From the NCBI RefSeq assembly GCF_001945365.1, contig NZ_MSTQ01000002.1, positions 62,001-126,000 on the forward strand: a stretch of DNA of 64,000 bases, in the 5' to 3' direction. A program made the translations under genes and the position numbers. Source of the stretch: Pseudomonas reinekei (lineage in GTDB: Bacteria; Pseudomonadota; Gammaproteobacteria; Pseudomonadales; Pseudomonadaceae). This document shows positions 9,461 to 19,168 of this stretch, one piece after another; positions within the stretch are counted from its first letter, which is position 1, and every line of letters starts with the position of its first letter. The notes below the pieces were generated by a model. The model was given only the letters and a program-made list of their open reading frames with translations, was not told the origin of the DNA and ran no database searches.

Positions 9461-9573
9461 TCCGGATCTTGCGGTGAGGCTGATGACCCGATCGCTAGCA
9501 GGTCAGCCTGCCAGCGATGACCACACCTCGGTGTCAAGTCTCATTCGTGCGTTTTCGGCAACACACAATTTAC

Positions 9574-9597
9574 ATCAGGCCAATTGATGGTCCGCTA
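9574..9597 (+). promoter_or_regulatory. Weaker candidate nod box upstream of mexE
   Basis: The core fits ATC-N9-GAT, the LysR nod-box half pattern (ATCA, five bases, ATTGAT). The 3' part does not match the MexT consensus. It lies 137-160 bases before mexE. Confidence 0.35.
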
Positions 9598-9635
9598 ACC
9601 AGAGGCGCAAGCTAGAGGGCTGAATCAGGTCTTAT

Positions 9636-9659
9636 ATCATTCCGGATGATAGTTACCTT
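9636..9659 (+). promoter_or_regulatory. Candidate MexT-binding nod box upstream of mexE
   Basis: ATCA-N5-GATGAT-N4-ACCTT matches the MexT consensus ATCA-N5-GTCGAT-N4-ACYAT at 12 of 15 specified positions and also fits ATC-N9-GAT. It is 75-98 bases upstream of the mexE ATG, a normal place for a LysR activator. Confidence 0.6.
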
Positions 9660-9733
9660 CGCCTCATTCGATTCGTGCGATACCACCCTGCCGAGCATCA
9701 TTCGCCAATCTCAACACATTGGCGGATGCATCC

Positions 9734-10987
9734 ATGGAACAGTCATTCAAACATTTGCGCTTCCCGCTGGCTTTATTGGCCATGGTGGTGATCAGCGCTT
9801 GCGGCAAGGCGCCCGAAACCGCCGCCACGATGCCAGCAGCGAAAGTCAGCGTCGCCAAGGTGCTGGTGCAACCGGTCAACGAGTGGGACGAGTTCACCGG
9901 GCGCCTTGAAGCGCCGGAAACCGTAGAGATTCGTCCACGGGTCTCCGGCCAGATCGATGACGTGGCTTTCACTGAAGGTGCATTGGTCAAGAAAGGCGAC
10001 TTGCTCTTCCAGATCGACCCGCGTCCGTTCCAGGCCGAGGTCCGCCGCCTCGAAGCGCTGGTGGCCCAGGCTCGCGCCAACGCCACCCGCAGTGAAAACG
10101 AAGCCCAGCGCGGCGAGCGCCTGCGCGCCAGCAACGCGATTTCCGCCGAACTGGCCGATTCGCGCACCAGCGCATCGCAAGAAGCCCGTGCCGCTGTCGG
10201 TGCTCTGCAAGCGCAACTGGACCTCGCCAAGCTGAACCTGAGCTTCACCCGCGTCACCTCACCCATCAGCGGCCGCGTCAGCCGTGCCGAAATCACCGCC
10301 GGCAACCTGGTGACCGCCGACACCACCCCGCTGACCAGTGTGGTGTCCACCGACAAGGTCTACGCCTACTTCGATGCTGACGAGCGTGTGTTCCTCAAGT
10401 ACACCCAGCTCGCCCGCCAGGGCAAACGCGGCGCCACCACACCGGTTTACATGGGCCTGTCCAATGAAGACGGCAACCCGCACCAGGGTGTGATGAACTT
10501 CGTCGACAACCAGGTCAACCCGAAAACCGGCACCATCCGTGGTCGCGCCGTGTTCGATAACAGCGACGGCAGCTACACCCCTGGCCTCTATGCACGCCTG
10601 AAGCTGGTGGGCAGCGGCACCTACAACGCCATGCTGATCAATGACGAAGCCGTCGGTACCGACCTGGGCAAGAAGTTCGTACTGGTCATGGACGCCGACA
10701 ACAAAACCGCTTACCGCGCGGTCGAGCTGGGTCCGAAAATCGAAGGTTTGCGCATTGTGCGCAATGGCCTGAACAAGGACGACACCGTCATCGTCAAGGG
10801 TCTGCAACGAGTGCGCCCAGGCTCGCCCGTCACGCCTGAAGTCATCCCGATGGCCAGCGAACAAACCCTCGCGGCCCTTGCACAACAACGACAAGCGCTG
10901 GAAGCCAGCAACCTGCCCCAAGTCGCGCCTGCCAAGGCCGCGCCGGGTACGGCTGTGAAACTGGCTGCAGCGACCCCACGCGGTTAA
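9734..10987 (+). CDS. mexE: RND efflux membrane fusion lipoprotein MexE
   Basis: A 417-aa periplasmic adaptor that links the inner-membrane pump MexF to the outer-membrane channel OprN. The start is placed at the ATG of MEQSFKHL, matching MexE of P. aeruginosa; an in-frame ATG five codons earlier is less likely. The signal peptide ends in the lipobox VISAC, so it is lipid-anchored. The lipoyl halves (RLEAPETVEIRPRVSGQI and SFTRVTSPISGRVSRAEITAGN) flank a coiled-coil hairpin at about residues 90-165, followed by the beta-barrel (YAYFDADERVFLKY) and membrane-proximal domains. It is first in the operon with mexF, which starts 15 bases after its stop, and is probably activated by MexT. Confidence 0.93.
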   Translation: MEQSFKHLRFPLALLAMVVISACGKAPETAATMPAAKVSVAKVLVQPVNEWDEFTGRLEAPETVEIRPRVSGQIDDVAFTEGALVKKGDLLFQIDPRPFQAEVRRLEALVAQARANATRSENEAQRGERLRASNAISAELADSRTSASQEARAAVGALQAQLDLAKLNLSFTRVTSPISGRVSRAEITAGNLVTADTTPLTSVVSTDKVYAYFDADERVFLKYTQLARQGKRGATTPVYMGLSNEDGNPHQGVMNFVDNQVNPKTGTIRGRAVFDNSDGSYTPGLYARLKLVGSGTYNAMLINDEAVGTDLGKKFVLVMDADNKTAYRAVELGPKIEGLRIVRNGLNKDDTVIVKGLQRVRPGSPVTPEVIPMASEQTLAALAQQRQALEASNLPQVAPAKAAPGTAVKLAAATPRG

Positions 10988-11002
10988 GGGATAACGACTC
11001 CG

Positions 11003-14000
11003 ATGAATTTTTCCCAATTCTTCATTTCACGGCCGATCTTCGCAGCGGTGCTATCGCTGTTGATCCTGATCGCCGGTGCGATCTCGCTGTTCCAGTTACC
11101 GATCAGCGAATACCCGGAAGTCGTGCCGCCGACTGTTGTGGTCCGCGCCAACTTCCCGGGTGCCAACCCTAAAGTCATCGGTGAAACCGTAGCCGCTCCG
11201 CTGGAGCAAGCGATCACCGGCGTCGAGAACATGCTTTATATGTCCTCGCAGTCGACCGCTGACGGCAAGATCACCCTGACCATCACCTTCGCGCTGGGCA
11301 CTGACCTGGACAACGCTCAGGTGCAGGTGCAGAACCGCGTGACCCGGACCGAGCCAAAACTTCCCGAGGAAGTGACGCGCATTGGTATCACCGTGGACAA
11401 GGCGTCGCCCGATCTGACGATGGTGGTGCACTTGACCTCGCCGGACAAACGCTACGACATGCTTTACCTGTCCAACTACGCCCTGCTCAACATCAAGGAT
11501 GAGCTGGCGCGTCTGGGCGGTGTCGGTGACGTGCAATTGTTCGGCATGGGCGATTACTCGCTGCGGGTGTGGCTCGACCCGAACAAGACCGCTTCACGTA
11601 ACCTGACGGCGACGGATGTGGTGTCCGCGATTCGTGAACAGAACCGTCAGGTAGCGGCCGGTGCCCTGGGCGCTCCGCCTGCACCGAATGCCCAAAGCTT
11701 CCAGCTGTCGGTCAACACTCAAGGTCGCCTGGTTTCCGAGGAGGAGTTCGAGAACATTATCATTCGCTCAGGCGACGATGGTGAAATCACTCGCCTGAAA
11801 GATATCGCCCGTGTCGAGTTGGGCTCCAGCCAATATGCGCTGCGTTCGCTGCTGAACAATCAGCCGGCGGTGGCGATCCCGATCTTCCAGCGTCCGGGCT
11901 CCAATGCCATCGACATCTCGAACCAGGTTCGGGGCAAGATGGATGAACTGAAGAAAAACTTCCCTCAAGGCATGGACTACAGCATCGTCTATGACCCGAC
12001 GATCTTCGTGCGCGGCTCCATCGAGGCGGTGGTTCACACCCTCTTCGAAGCGCTGATCCTCGTGGTACTGGTGGTGATCCTGTTTCTGCAAACCTGGCGC
12101 GCCTCGATCATTCCGTTGGTGGCGGTGCCGGTATCGTTGATCGGTACGTTTGCGGTGATGCATTTGTTCGGCTTCTCGTTGAACGCCCTGTCGCTGTTCG
12201 GCCTGGTATTGGCGATCGGTATCGTGGTGGACGATGCGATCGTGGTGGTGGAGAACGTCGAGCGCAACATCGAGCTCGGACTGACGCCGGTCGAAGCGAC
12301 CAAAAAAGCCATGGGCGAAGTAACCGGCCCGATCATCGCCACGGCGCTGGTGCTCTGTGCGGTCTTCGTCCCGGCAGCGTTCATCTCCGGCCTGACGGGG
12401 CAGTTCTACAAACAATTCGCCCTGACCATTGCGATTTCGACGGTGATCTCGGCCTTCAACTCGCTGACCCTGTCGCCGGCCCTGGCCGCGGTATTGCTCA
12501 AAGGCCACGACGCGCCGAAAGATCGTTTTTCGAAAATCCTCGACAAGGTTTTCGGCGGCTGGCTGTTCCGTCCGTTCAACCGTTTCTTTGAGAAAGCCAG
12601 CCACGGTTATGTCGGCACCGTCGGCCGTGTGATCCGCTCAAGCGGTATCGCCCTGCTGCTGTACGCCGGCCTCATGGTCCTGACCTTCTTCGGTTTCTCG
12701 AGCACCCCGACCGGTTTCGTGCCCGGCCAGGACAAGCAGTACCTGGTAGCGTTCGCGCAATTGCCGGACGCCGCTAGCCTGGACCGTACCGAAGACGTGA
12801 TCAAGCGCATGTCCGACCTGGCCCTGAAACAGCCTGGCGTGGAAAGTGCCGTGGCCTTCCCTGGCCTGTCGATCAACGGTTTCACCAACAGCCCGAACGC
12901 CGGCATCGTGTTCGTGACGTTGAAACCGTTTGACGAGCGTAAAGACCCGAGCATGTCCGCCGGGGCGATTGCCGGTGCCTTGAACGGCCAGTACGCCGAG
13001 ATTCAGGAAGCCTACATGGCGATCTTCCCGCCGCCTCCGGTACAAGGCCTGGGCACCATCGGTGGTTTCCGCCTGCAGATCGAAGACCGGGGCAACCTGG
13101 GTTACGAAGAACTGTACAAGGAAACCATGAACGTCATCGCCAAGAGCCATAACGTTCCGGAACTGGCCAACCTGTTCACCAGCTACACCGTGAACGTGCC
13201 GCAGGTCGATGCCGCCATCGACCGGGAAAAAGCCAAGACCCACGGCGTGGCGGTCAGCGACATCTTCGACACCCTGCAGATCTACCTGGGTTCGCTGTAT
13301 GCCAACGACTTCAACCGCTTCGGTCGCACCTATCAGGTCAACGTTCAGGCAGAACAACAGTTCCGTCTCGAATCGGATCAGATCGGCCAGCTGAAAGTGC
13401 GCAACAACAAGGGCGAGATGATCCCGTTGGCTACCTTCATCAAGGTCAGCGACACGTCAGGCCCCGACCGCGTATCGCACTACAACGGTTTTGTCACCGC
13501 TGAAATCAACGGTGCCGCAGCCCCCGGCTACAGCTCCGGCCAGGCGGAAAAAGCCATCGAGAAACTGCTCAAGGAAGAACTTCCGAACGGCATGACCTAC
13601 GAATGGACCGACCTGACCTACCAGCAGATCCTGTCTGGCAACACTGCGCTGTTCGTGTTCCCGCTCTGCGTATTGCTGGCGTTCCTGGTGCTCGCCGCTC
13701 AATACGAAAGCTGGAGCTTGCCACTGGCGGTGATCCTGATCGTACCGATGACGCTGCTGTCGGCCATTACCGGGGTGATCGTGTCCGGCGGCGACAACAA
13801 CATCTTTACCCAGATCGGCCTGATCGTACTGGTGGGGCTTGCTTGTAAGAACGCGATTCTGATCGTCGAATTCGCCAAGGATAAACAACAGGAAGGCCTC
13901 AGCCCCCTGGCTGCGGTACTGGAGGCTTGCCGTCTGCGTCTGCGGCCGATCCTGATGACCTCCTTCGCGTTCATCATGGGTGTAGTACCACTGGTGTTCT

Positions 14001-14191
14001 CCAGCGGAGCCGGTGCCGAGATGCGTCACGCGATGGGTGTGGCGGTGTTCTCCGGGATGCTCGGGGTGACGTTCTTCGGTCTGTTGCTGACGCCGGTGTT
14101 CTACGTACTGATCCGTAACTTCGTCGAACGCGGTGAAGCCCGCAAGGCCGCCAAAACGCTGAAACTGCAAAATCAGCTGGAGTCGCATTGA
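11003..14191 (+). CDS. mexF: RND efflux transporter MexF
   Basis: A 1062-aa inner-membrane HAE1-family RND pump, of normal length. It starts with the typical NFSQFFISRPIFAAV helix. TM4 carries the proton-relay motif GIVVDDAIVVVENVERN around residues 400-420. The two large periplasmic loops follow TM1 and TM7. The known MexF substrates are chloramphenicol, fluoroquinolones and trimethoprim, exported by proton antiport. AAGGGA precedes the ATG. The stop overlaps the oprN start (ATGA), indicating translational coupling. Confidence 0.95.
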   Translation: MNFSQFFISRPIFAAVLSLLILIAGAISLFQLPISEYPEVVPPTVVVRANFPGANPKVIGETVAAPLEQAITGVENMLYMSSQSTADGKITLTITFALGTDLDNAQVQVQNRVTRTEPKLPEEVTRIGITVDKASPDLTMVVHLTSPDKRYDMLYLSNYALLNIKDELARLGGVGDVQLFGMGDYSLRVWLDPNKTASRNLTATDVVSAIREQNRQVAAGALGAPPAPNAQSFQLSVNTQGRLVSEEEFENIIIRSGDDGEITRLKDIARVELGSSQYALRSLLNNQPAVAIPIFQRPGSNAIDISNQVRGKMDELKKNFPQGMDYSIVYDPTIFVRGSIEAVVHTLFEALILVVLVVILFLQTWRASIIPLVAVPVSLIGTFAVMHLFGFSLNALSLFGLVLAIGIVVDDAIVVVENVERNIELGLTPVEATKKAMGEVTGPIIATALVLCAVFVPAAFISGLTGQFYKQFALTIAISTVISAFNSLTLSPALAAVLLKGHDAPKDRFSKILDKVFGGWLFRPFNRFFEKASHGYVGTVGRVIRSSGIALLLYAGLMVLTFFGFSSTPTGFVPGQDKQYLVAFAQLPDAASLDRTEDVIKRMSDLALKQPGVESAVAFPGLSINGFTNSPNAGIVFVTLKPFDERKDPSMSAGAIAGALNGQYAEIQEAYMAIFPPPPVQGLGTIGGFRLQIEDRGNLGYEELYKETMNVIAKSHNVPELANLFTSYTVNVPQVDAAIDREKAKTHGVAVSDIFDTLQIYLGSLYANDFNRFGRTYQVNVQAEQQFRLESDQIGQLKVRNNKGEMIPLATFIKVSDTSGPDRVSHYNGFVTAEINGAAAPGYSSGQAEKAIEKLLKEELPNGMTYEWTDLTYQQILSGNTALFVFPLCVLLAFLVLAAQYESWSLPLAVILIVPMTLLSAITGVIVSGGDNNIFTQIGLIVLVGLACKNAILIVEFAKDKQQEGLSPLAAVLEACRLRLRPILMTSFAFIMGVVPLVFSSGAGAEMRHAMGVAVFSGMLGVTFFGLLLTPVFYVLIRNFVERGEARKAAKTLKLQNQLESH

Positions 14192-15612
14192 TGACTTTGA
14201 AAGTTTTCCTGCCAAGCCTGCTGGTACTGGCGCTGAGCGCCTGTGCCGTCGGCCCGGACTACAAGACCCCAGCCACTGAACCGGCCAACATCACCACCGC
14301 CACCGAGGGTGCGGCGGGTCAGAAGAACTTTGACCGTTCGCGATTCGAAGGCATCTGGTGGCAGCAGTTCGAAGATCCGACGCTTAACCAGTTGGTGACC
14401 GAATCGCTCAAGGGCAACCGTGATTTGCGCGTCGCCTTCGCCCGCTGGAAAGCCGCGCGGGCGATCCGTGACGATGTCAGCAATGACGCCATGCCGACCA
14501 TCACCAGCCGGGCCAGCAGTGATCTGGGCAAAGGGCAGATTCCCGGCGAGACCACCAAACGGGTCAATAGCGAGCGCTATGACCTGGGGCTGGACATGGC
14601 CTGGGAGATCGATCTGTTCGGTCGCATCCAGCGCAACCTGGAATCGGCCGACGCCGAGCAACAAGCGATTGAGGCTGACTTGTATCAATTGCAAGTGACC
14701 ATGATTGCCGAACTGGTGGACGCTTATGGCCAACTGCGCGGCGCTCAGTTGCGAGAAAAAATTGCCCTGGCCAACCTGAACAACCAACAGGAATCGCGAA
14801 AGATCACCATCAGTCTGCGTGATGCCGGCGTCGGCGATCAGCTCGATGTGGAGCGCGCGGACGCTCGCCTGGCCTCGGTCGAAGCCAGCGTGCCGCAATT
14901 GCAGGCTGAACAGGTACGGCAGAAAAACCGCATCGCTACCTTGCTGGGCGAGCGGCCGGACAAGTTGACCGTGGACCTGAGCCCGAAAGACTTGCCGGCC
15001 ATTGCCAAGGCGCTGCCGATCGGTGATCCGGGTGAACTGCTGCAACGTCGCCCGGACATTCTCAGCGCCGAGCGCAAACTGGCTTCGGCCACGGCGAGGA
15101 TCGGCGTGGCCAAGGCGGATCTGTTCCCTCGCGTCAGCCTCAGCGGTTTCCTCGGTTTCACCGCCGGGCGCGGTTCGCAGATCGGTTCCTCGGCGGCCAA
15201 CGCCTGGGCGCTCGGCCCGAGCATCACTTGGGCCGCGTTTGATCTGGGTAGCGTGCGTGCCCGTTTGCGTGGCGCCGATGCCGATGCCGAAGGCGCACTG
15301 GCGAGCTACGAGCAACAAGTTCTATTGGCGCTTGAAGAGTCGGAGAACGCTTTCAGCGACTACGGCAAACGCCAGCAGCGGCTGATCTCGCTGATTCGTC
15401 AGAGTGAATCGAGCCGTTCTGCGGCCGATCTCGCCGAGATCCGTTACCGCGAAGGCACCGCCGATTTCCTGGTGCTGCTGGATGCGCAGCGCGAACGTCT
15501 CGCGGCAGAAGATACCCAGGCCCAGGCCGAGATCGATCTGTATCGCGGCATCGTCGCGATTTACAAGGCCCTTGGTGGCGGTTGGCAGCCGGAGACGGTG
15601 GCCAGCAAGTAA
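14188..15612 (+). CDS. oprN: Outer-membrane efflux channel OprN
   Basis: A 474-aa outer-membrane factor of the TolC/NodT lipoprotein class. The signal peptide ends in the lipobox LSACAVGPDYKTP, typical of this class. Two repeated OEP coiled-coil regions follow (about residues 60-250 and 270-465), including the usual LLQRRPDILSAERKLASATARIGVAKADLFP segment. It forms the outer-membrane exit duct for MexEF. The ATG overlaps the mexF stop by 4 bases, and a terminator follows about 50 bases after its own stop. Confidence 0.93.
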   Translation: MMTLKVFLPSLLVLALSACAVGPDYKTPATEPANITTATEGAAGQKNFDRSRFEGIWWQQFEDPTLNQLVTESLKGNRDLRVAFARWKAARAIRDDVSNDAMPTITSRASSDLGKGQIPGETTKRVNSERYDLGLDMAWEIDLFGRIQRNLESADAEQQAIEADLYQLQVTMIAELVDAYGQLRGAQLREKIALANLNNQQESRKITISLRDAGVGDQLDVERADARLASVEASVPQLQAEQVRQKNRIATLLGERPDKLTVDLSPKDLPAIAKALPIGDPGELLQRRPDILSAERKLASATARIGVAKADLFPRVSLSGFLGFTAGRGSQIGSSAANAWALGPSITWAAFDLGSVRARLRGADADAEGALASYEQQVLLALEESENAFSDYGKRQQRLISLIRQSESSRSAADLAEIRYREGTADFLVLLDAQRERLAAEDTQAQAEIDLYRGIVAIYKALGGGWQPETVASK

Positions 15613-15663
15613 CACGGTTTTCTAAAGAGCTCCTTTGGTTGGCCGCAACCAACCAATTTTTTG

Positions 15664-15697
15664 CCCCGCGAACCTTTCGGTCGCGGGGTTTTTTTCG
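15664..15697 (+). terminator. Rho-independent terminator of mexEF-oprN
   Basis: An 8-bp stem (CCCCGCGA/TCGCGGGG) with loop ACCTTTCGG, followed by seven T residues, between the convergent oprN and HlyD-family genes. Confidence 0.9.
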
Positions 15698-15733
15698 CCT
15701 GCACGAAAGGTTGAACTCACCGCTCCCGCACGA

Positions 15734-16699
15734 TTAGCGGTGCTCTTCAGCATCGTGGTTTTCCTCCACCGTCACGGTCGCCGTCGTACCGGCGCGCAAT
15801 TTGTCTTTGCCGGGATATTCATCGTCAATCCTGATTCGCACCGGCACCCGCTGCGCCAGTTTGACCCAGGTGTAGCTGGGGTTGATGTTGGCCAGCAATC
15901 GCCCGCCGGGCAGGTTTTCCCGGTCGGCGATGGCGGAGGCGATGCTTTGCACGGTGCCGCCAAATCGCTCGCCACTCATTAACTCGATGTCGACCCGGTC
16001 GCCCTCCCCGATTCTCGGCAATTTGGTTTCTTCAAAGTAGCCGCTGACATAAAACGAATCGCTGTCCACCAACGCCACCAACGGACCACCGGCAGTCGCG
16101 TAGTCGCCCTGTCGGGTCAACAGATTGGTGACAAAGCCACTGATCGGTGAGAGCACCCGGGTGCGTTCAAGATCATGTTCAGCCTCGGCCAGCGCGGCGA
16201 TCGCCAGTTGCACGTTGGCCTGGGCAAACCCCAGGTTGGCCTGGTTGCGTAACAAGTCGGCTTCGGCCACCGACACGTCGGTGTTGGATTTCTCCCACTC
16301 TTCGCCGGAAATCGCCGAGCGCTCCTTGAGGGTCCGCCGGCGGCGTTCCTCGCTTTGCCGCTGCTTGAGCAATGCCTGGCTGGCGACAATCGTCGCTTGC
16401 GATTGCCCCAATGAAGCCTTGGACACTTCCACCGCACGCTTGGCGTGTTCAACCGCCAGGCGGTAGCGTGAAGGATCGATTTCAAGCAATAACTGGCCTT
16501 TGTCCACGTGCTGGTTATCTTGCACGTTGAGTTTGACGATGCGTCCGGCGACATCGGCAGACAACGTCACCACATCGGCGCGCACCCGCGCATCCCGGGT
16601 CCATGGCGCACGGGTGTAGTGTTCCCAGGCAAACCAGCCGAGCACAAACGCCAGCACCACCACGGCGACCGTCGAGAGTCGGGCAAGAATCGTCTTCAA
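15734..16699 (-). CDS. HlyD-family membrane fusion protein (AaeA/EmrA-like)
   Basis: A 321-aa adaptor with one N-terminal transmembrane helix (residues ~8-26), the characteristic WTRDARVRADVVTLSADVAGRI lipoyl segment, a long coiled coil (~75-165), and the second lipoyl half TRVLSPISGFVTNLLTRQGDYA. With the upstream FUSC and DUF1656 genes it forms the AaeXAB-type arrangement, which exports aromatic acids such as p-hydroxybenzoate in E. coli. It is the last gene of the three-gene reverse operon, 4 bases after the DUF1656 gene. The substrate here is not shown by the sequence. Confidence 0.88.
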   Translation of the reverse strand: MKTILARLSTVAVVVLAFVLGWFAWEHYTRAPWTRDARVRADVVTLSADVAGRIVKLNVQDNQHVDKGQLLLEIDPSRYRLAVEHAKRAVEVSKASLGQSQATIVASQALLKQRQSEERRRRTLKERSAISGEEWEKSNTDVSVAEADLLRNQANLGFAQANVQLAIAALAEAEHDLERTRVLSPISGFVTNLLTRQGDYATAGGPLVALVDSDSFYVSGYFEETKLPRIGEGDRVDIELMSGERFGGTVQSIASAIADRENLPGGRLLANINPSYTWVKLAQRVPVRIRIDDEYPGKDKLRAGTTATVTVEENHDAEEHR

Positions 16700-16703
16700 G
16701 GCA

Positions 16704-16904
16704 TCAGGCTCCCATCAACAAAATCAAGGTCGCGCACACGCAGGCGTACAACGCGCCTTCGAACAAGGCTTCATGCCAGACGAACCGGAGCACGCCGAGG
16801 CGCCGCAGTATCCAGTCCAGCAGCAAAAAAATGGGCAGGCCCAGCAACAGCGCCTGGGCAATCGGCGGCAGGTAGACACCGCCTATTTCCAGATCAATGG
16901 GCAA
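16704..16904 (-). CDS. DUF1656 small membrane protein (AaeX-like)
   Basis: A 66-aa protein with two hydrophobic helices and the family start LPIDLEIGGVYLPP. I place the start at a TTG (16904) because AAGGAG lies 9 bases upstream and the protein then begins where the family does; an ATG at 16937 would add 11 residues inside the preceding gene. It overlaps the end of the FUSC gene by 11 bases and sits 4 bases before the HlyD-family gene. Its role in the pump is unknown. Confidence 0.85.
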   Translation of the reverse strand: MPIDLEIGGVYLPPIAQALLLGLPIFLLLDWILRRLGVLRFVWHEALFEGALYACVCATLILLMGA

Positions 16905-19029
16905 GTGCTGGCACTCCTTGGGATTGCGCAGGTTCAAAGTGGCCGCGGTGTCGCTCCAGGAACGACACGACGATCAACAACGCCACGCGCATGCGAAACA
17001 CCGACCACAGGTGTTCATGGACACTTGAATGCAACGCGTCCAGTTCATCGCCCAGGGCACGTAACTTGTCGAGCAGGCTGTCGACTTCTATGCCGGGCCG
17101 GGCTGCGACAAACCGACCGGTTTCGCGCACCGTGGCCAGCACCCGACTTTGCGTGTCCGGACTCAACAGGCTGTTGTTCTGCGCTTGCTGCCTGAGTTGA
17201 TTCAAAGCGATGCCCAGGGCCATGCTGCCGAGACTGACTTCAAACAGATCTCGCGCAGACGTGTCTTCAATGGCTGGCAGCAGACCCAGCATCATGGTGA
17301 GGCGATCGACCATGCGGCTTTCGAAGGCGAACTGGTTTTCATCGGTGGCCGGCATTTTCAGCAAAGCGTAAACCTGCTCGCAGTTTTCCTGGTGTAACCG
17401 CCGTAGGCGCAGACCGGGCCTGAAGGGGAAAATCAGCGCATAGACACTCAAGGCCAATGCGGCGGCGCACACGTAAGCGCCGGCAAATTCGAACCATTGG
17501 ATCGCGGTGTTCTGTCCCAACCCGGTGTTTTGCGGTCCCAACAGCAAAAACGTCGTCAGCCCCAGACCAATTCCGGTCCCTGTGGTGGGTGGGCTGGACA
17601 ACCCCACGGCGACCGCATACAGCAAGGGCACCAGCAGCAACGCCAGCATTTCGAAGCTGCTGATCATCGGCACCAGGGCAAACTGCAGGAGCGCCGACAC
17701 CACCAGCGCCAGTCCCAACCCCCGGGCGTAACTCTGGACCGCCAGCAATGGCCGGGGAAACGTCGCCATCAACGAACAGAGGATGCCAGTCACGATCATC
17801 CCGCCCCGGGCGCCATCCCAGCCGGTTTCGATCCAGATCAGGCCAGCGACCATCAACGCACTGTAGGCGCGGATGGCATTCATTGCCGCCAGCGTGTAAT
17901 CCAGATGCAAGGGATTCTTCCGACCGCGAAACATGCTGCTGGCACCGCGTCCGCTCTGGATCGCGTCGCTCAATTCCAGAATGGTTTCCATCTGCTGCAG
18001 CATTCGCGCCTGTTCCCAGCGCACTGACCAGGACAGCGAGCGCAACGTCGCCTTCAAGGGCTCGGTGAGCTGTTCCGAGCGGTAGGCCAGTGCATCAAAG
18101 CGCTTTTGCAGGTCCGCAAACTGTCGCCGTTGCTCTGCCGGAAGCGCACGCCCTTGCCGGGCCAATTCATCGAGAAACGCCAGTTCTTGCGTGAGCAGCT
18201 CACGAATCTCCAGAGGGATCTCGCCCTCCCAGCGTTCCAGCAAAAGATCGCGCTGATGGCGCAATGCGGTGAGCCGTGCCGTCAACAGCACCAGTTGGTT
18301 GCCCAGCAATTGCACCAGATCATCGGCACTGCGCAAGCGCGGCGCGTCGTAATACAGGTGCCGGCGGACGCCTTCCAATGCGCCAATCTGCCCAAGCAAC
18401 TGCATTTGTCGACGGTGGAACTCGGCCTCGCTTTCCTCGGTACGAATCACGGCGCTGGCGTGGGTAGCCAGCAGCTTGATCACCTGATCGATCCGGGCGA
18501 AGTAATCCTTGGCCACGGCCTCCGGGCGTGCCGTCAACAGGCTGACGACACAAACGCAGGCCACCGCCAGCAGTGTTTCGGTGACCCGGGTCACGGCCAG
18601 CAAAAACGTGCCGTCCGGTTCCGGCACCGCCAGCAGCCCCACCACCACCGCCGTATAACCGCTGAGCACGAACGCCTGGGAACTGGTGTAGCGCAACAAG
18701 GTGCCACCTGCGGTACACAACGCCAGCCACAGGGACAGCGTAATGAGGAACGGTACCGGCGCTTGGGGAAAGATCGCCATGATCACCACGGCCACCGCCG
18801 CCCCCAGGGTGGTGCCGATGACCTGGCCAAAGCTGCGGGCCAAAACCATGCCCGCCAAGGGCTGACTGATGATGACCACCGCCATGATCGACCACTTGGG
18901 TTGCTCGAGGTCAAACACAAAGGCCAGGTACAACGTGAGCAGCCCGGCCGCAATGGTTCTCAAGGCGAACAGCAATACCCCAGGGCCGGGGTGGAGGATG
19001 GCTTTGAAGTATTGCAGTAGCGCTTGCAT
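16894..19029 (-). CDS. FUSC-family inner-membrane transporter (AaeB-like)
   Basis: A 711-aa protein with two clusters of hydrophobic helices (about residues 15-165 and 375-525), each followed by a long soluble helical region, as in the FUSC/AaeB and YccS families. The first helices contain PKWSIMAVVIISQPLAGMVLARSFGQVIGTTLGA, a typical FUSC signature. It is the first gene of the reverse operon with DUF1656 and HlyD-family genes and is the likely inner-membrane exporter for aromatic or weak acids. The promoter must lie in the 140 bases before 19168. No dedicated regulator is adjacent. Confidence 0.87.
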   Translation of the reverse strand: MQALLQYFKAILHPGPGVLLFALRTIAAGLLTLYLAFVFDLEQPKWSIMAVVIISQPLAGMVLARSFGQVIGTTLGAAVAVVIMAIFPQAPVPFLITLSLWLALCTAGGTLLRYTSSQAFVLSGYTAVVVGLLAVPEPDGTFLLAVTRVTETLLAVACVCVVSLLTARPEAVAKDYFARIDQVIKLLATHASAVIRTEESEAEFHRRQMQLLGQIGALEGVRRHLYYDAPRLRSADDLVQLLGNQLVLLTARLTALRHQRDLLLERWEGEIPLEIRELLTQELAFLDELARQGRALPAEQRRQFADLQKRFDALAYRSEQLTEPLKATLRSLSWSVRWEQARMLQQMETILELSDAIQSGRGASSMFRGRKNPLHLDYTLAAMNAIRAYSALMVAGLIWIETGWDGARGGMIVTGILCSLMATFPRPLLAVQSYARGLGLALVVSALLQFALVPMISSFEMLALLLVPLLYAVAVGLSSPPTTGTGIGLGLTTFLLLGPQNTGLGQNTAIQWFEFAGAYVCAAALALSVYALIFPFRPGLRLRRLHQENCEQVYALLKMPATDENQFAFESRMVDRLTMMLGLLPAIEDTSARDLFEVSLGSMALGIALNQLRQQAQNNSLLSPDTQSRVLATVRETGRFVAARPGIEVDSLLDKLRALGDELDALHSSVHEHLWSVFRMRVALLIVVSFLERHRGHFEPAQSQGVPALAH

Positions 19030-19168
19030 GCAGTGCTCGCTGACTCATCTTCAGCAAGCGTAGTCACTGCATGGATTGATGGAAGGTTTTGTCTGCCACT
19101 CCGTCCGCAAGCCGTGAAATGCCGGGACGGAGATTGACTATGACTTATCTGGCTGATCAGCCAATCCT

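Noticed and set aside
18106..19020. Open frame of 304 codons on the plus strand, Gln/His-rich
   Set aside because: It is antisense to the FUSC-family transporter gene, and its Gln/His-rich composition is what reverse-strand translation of Leu-rich membrane protein DNA gives.
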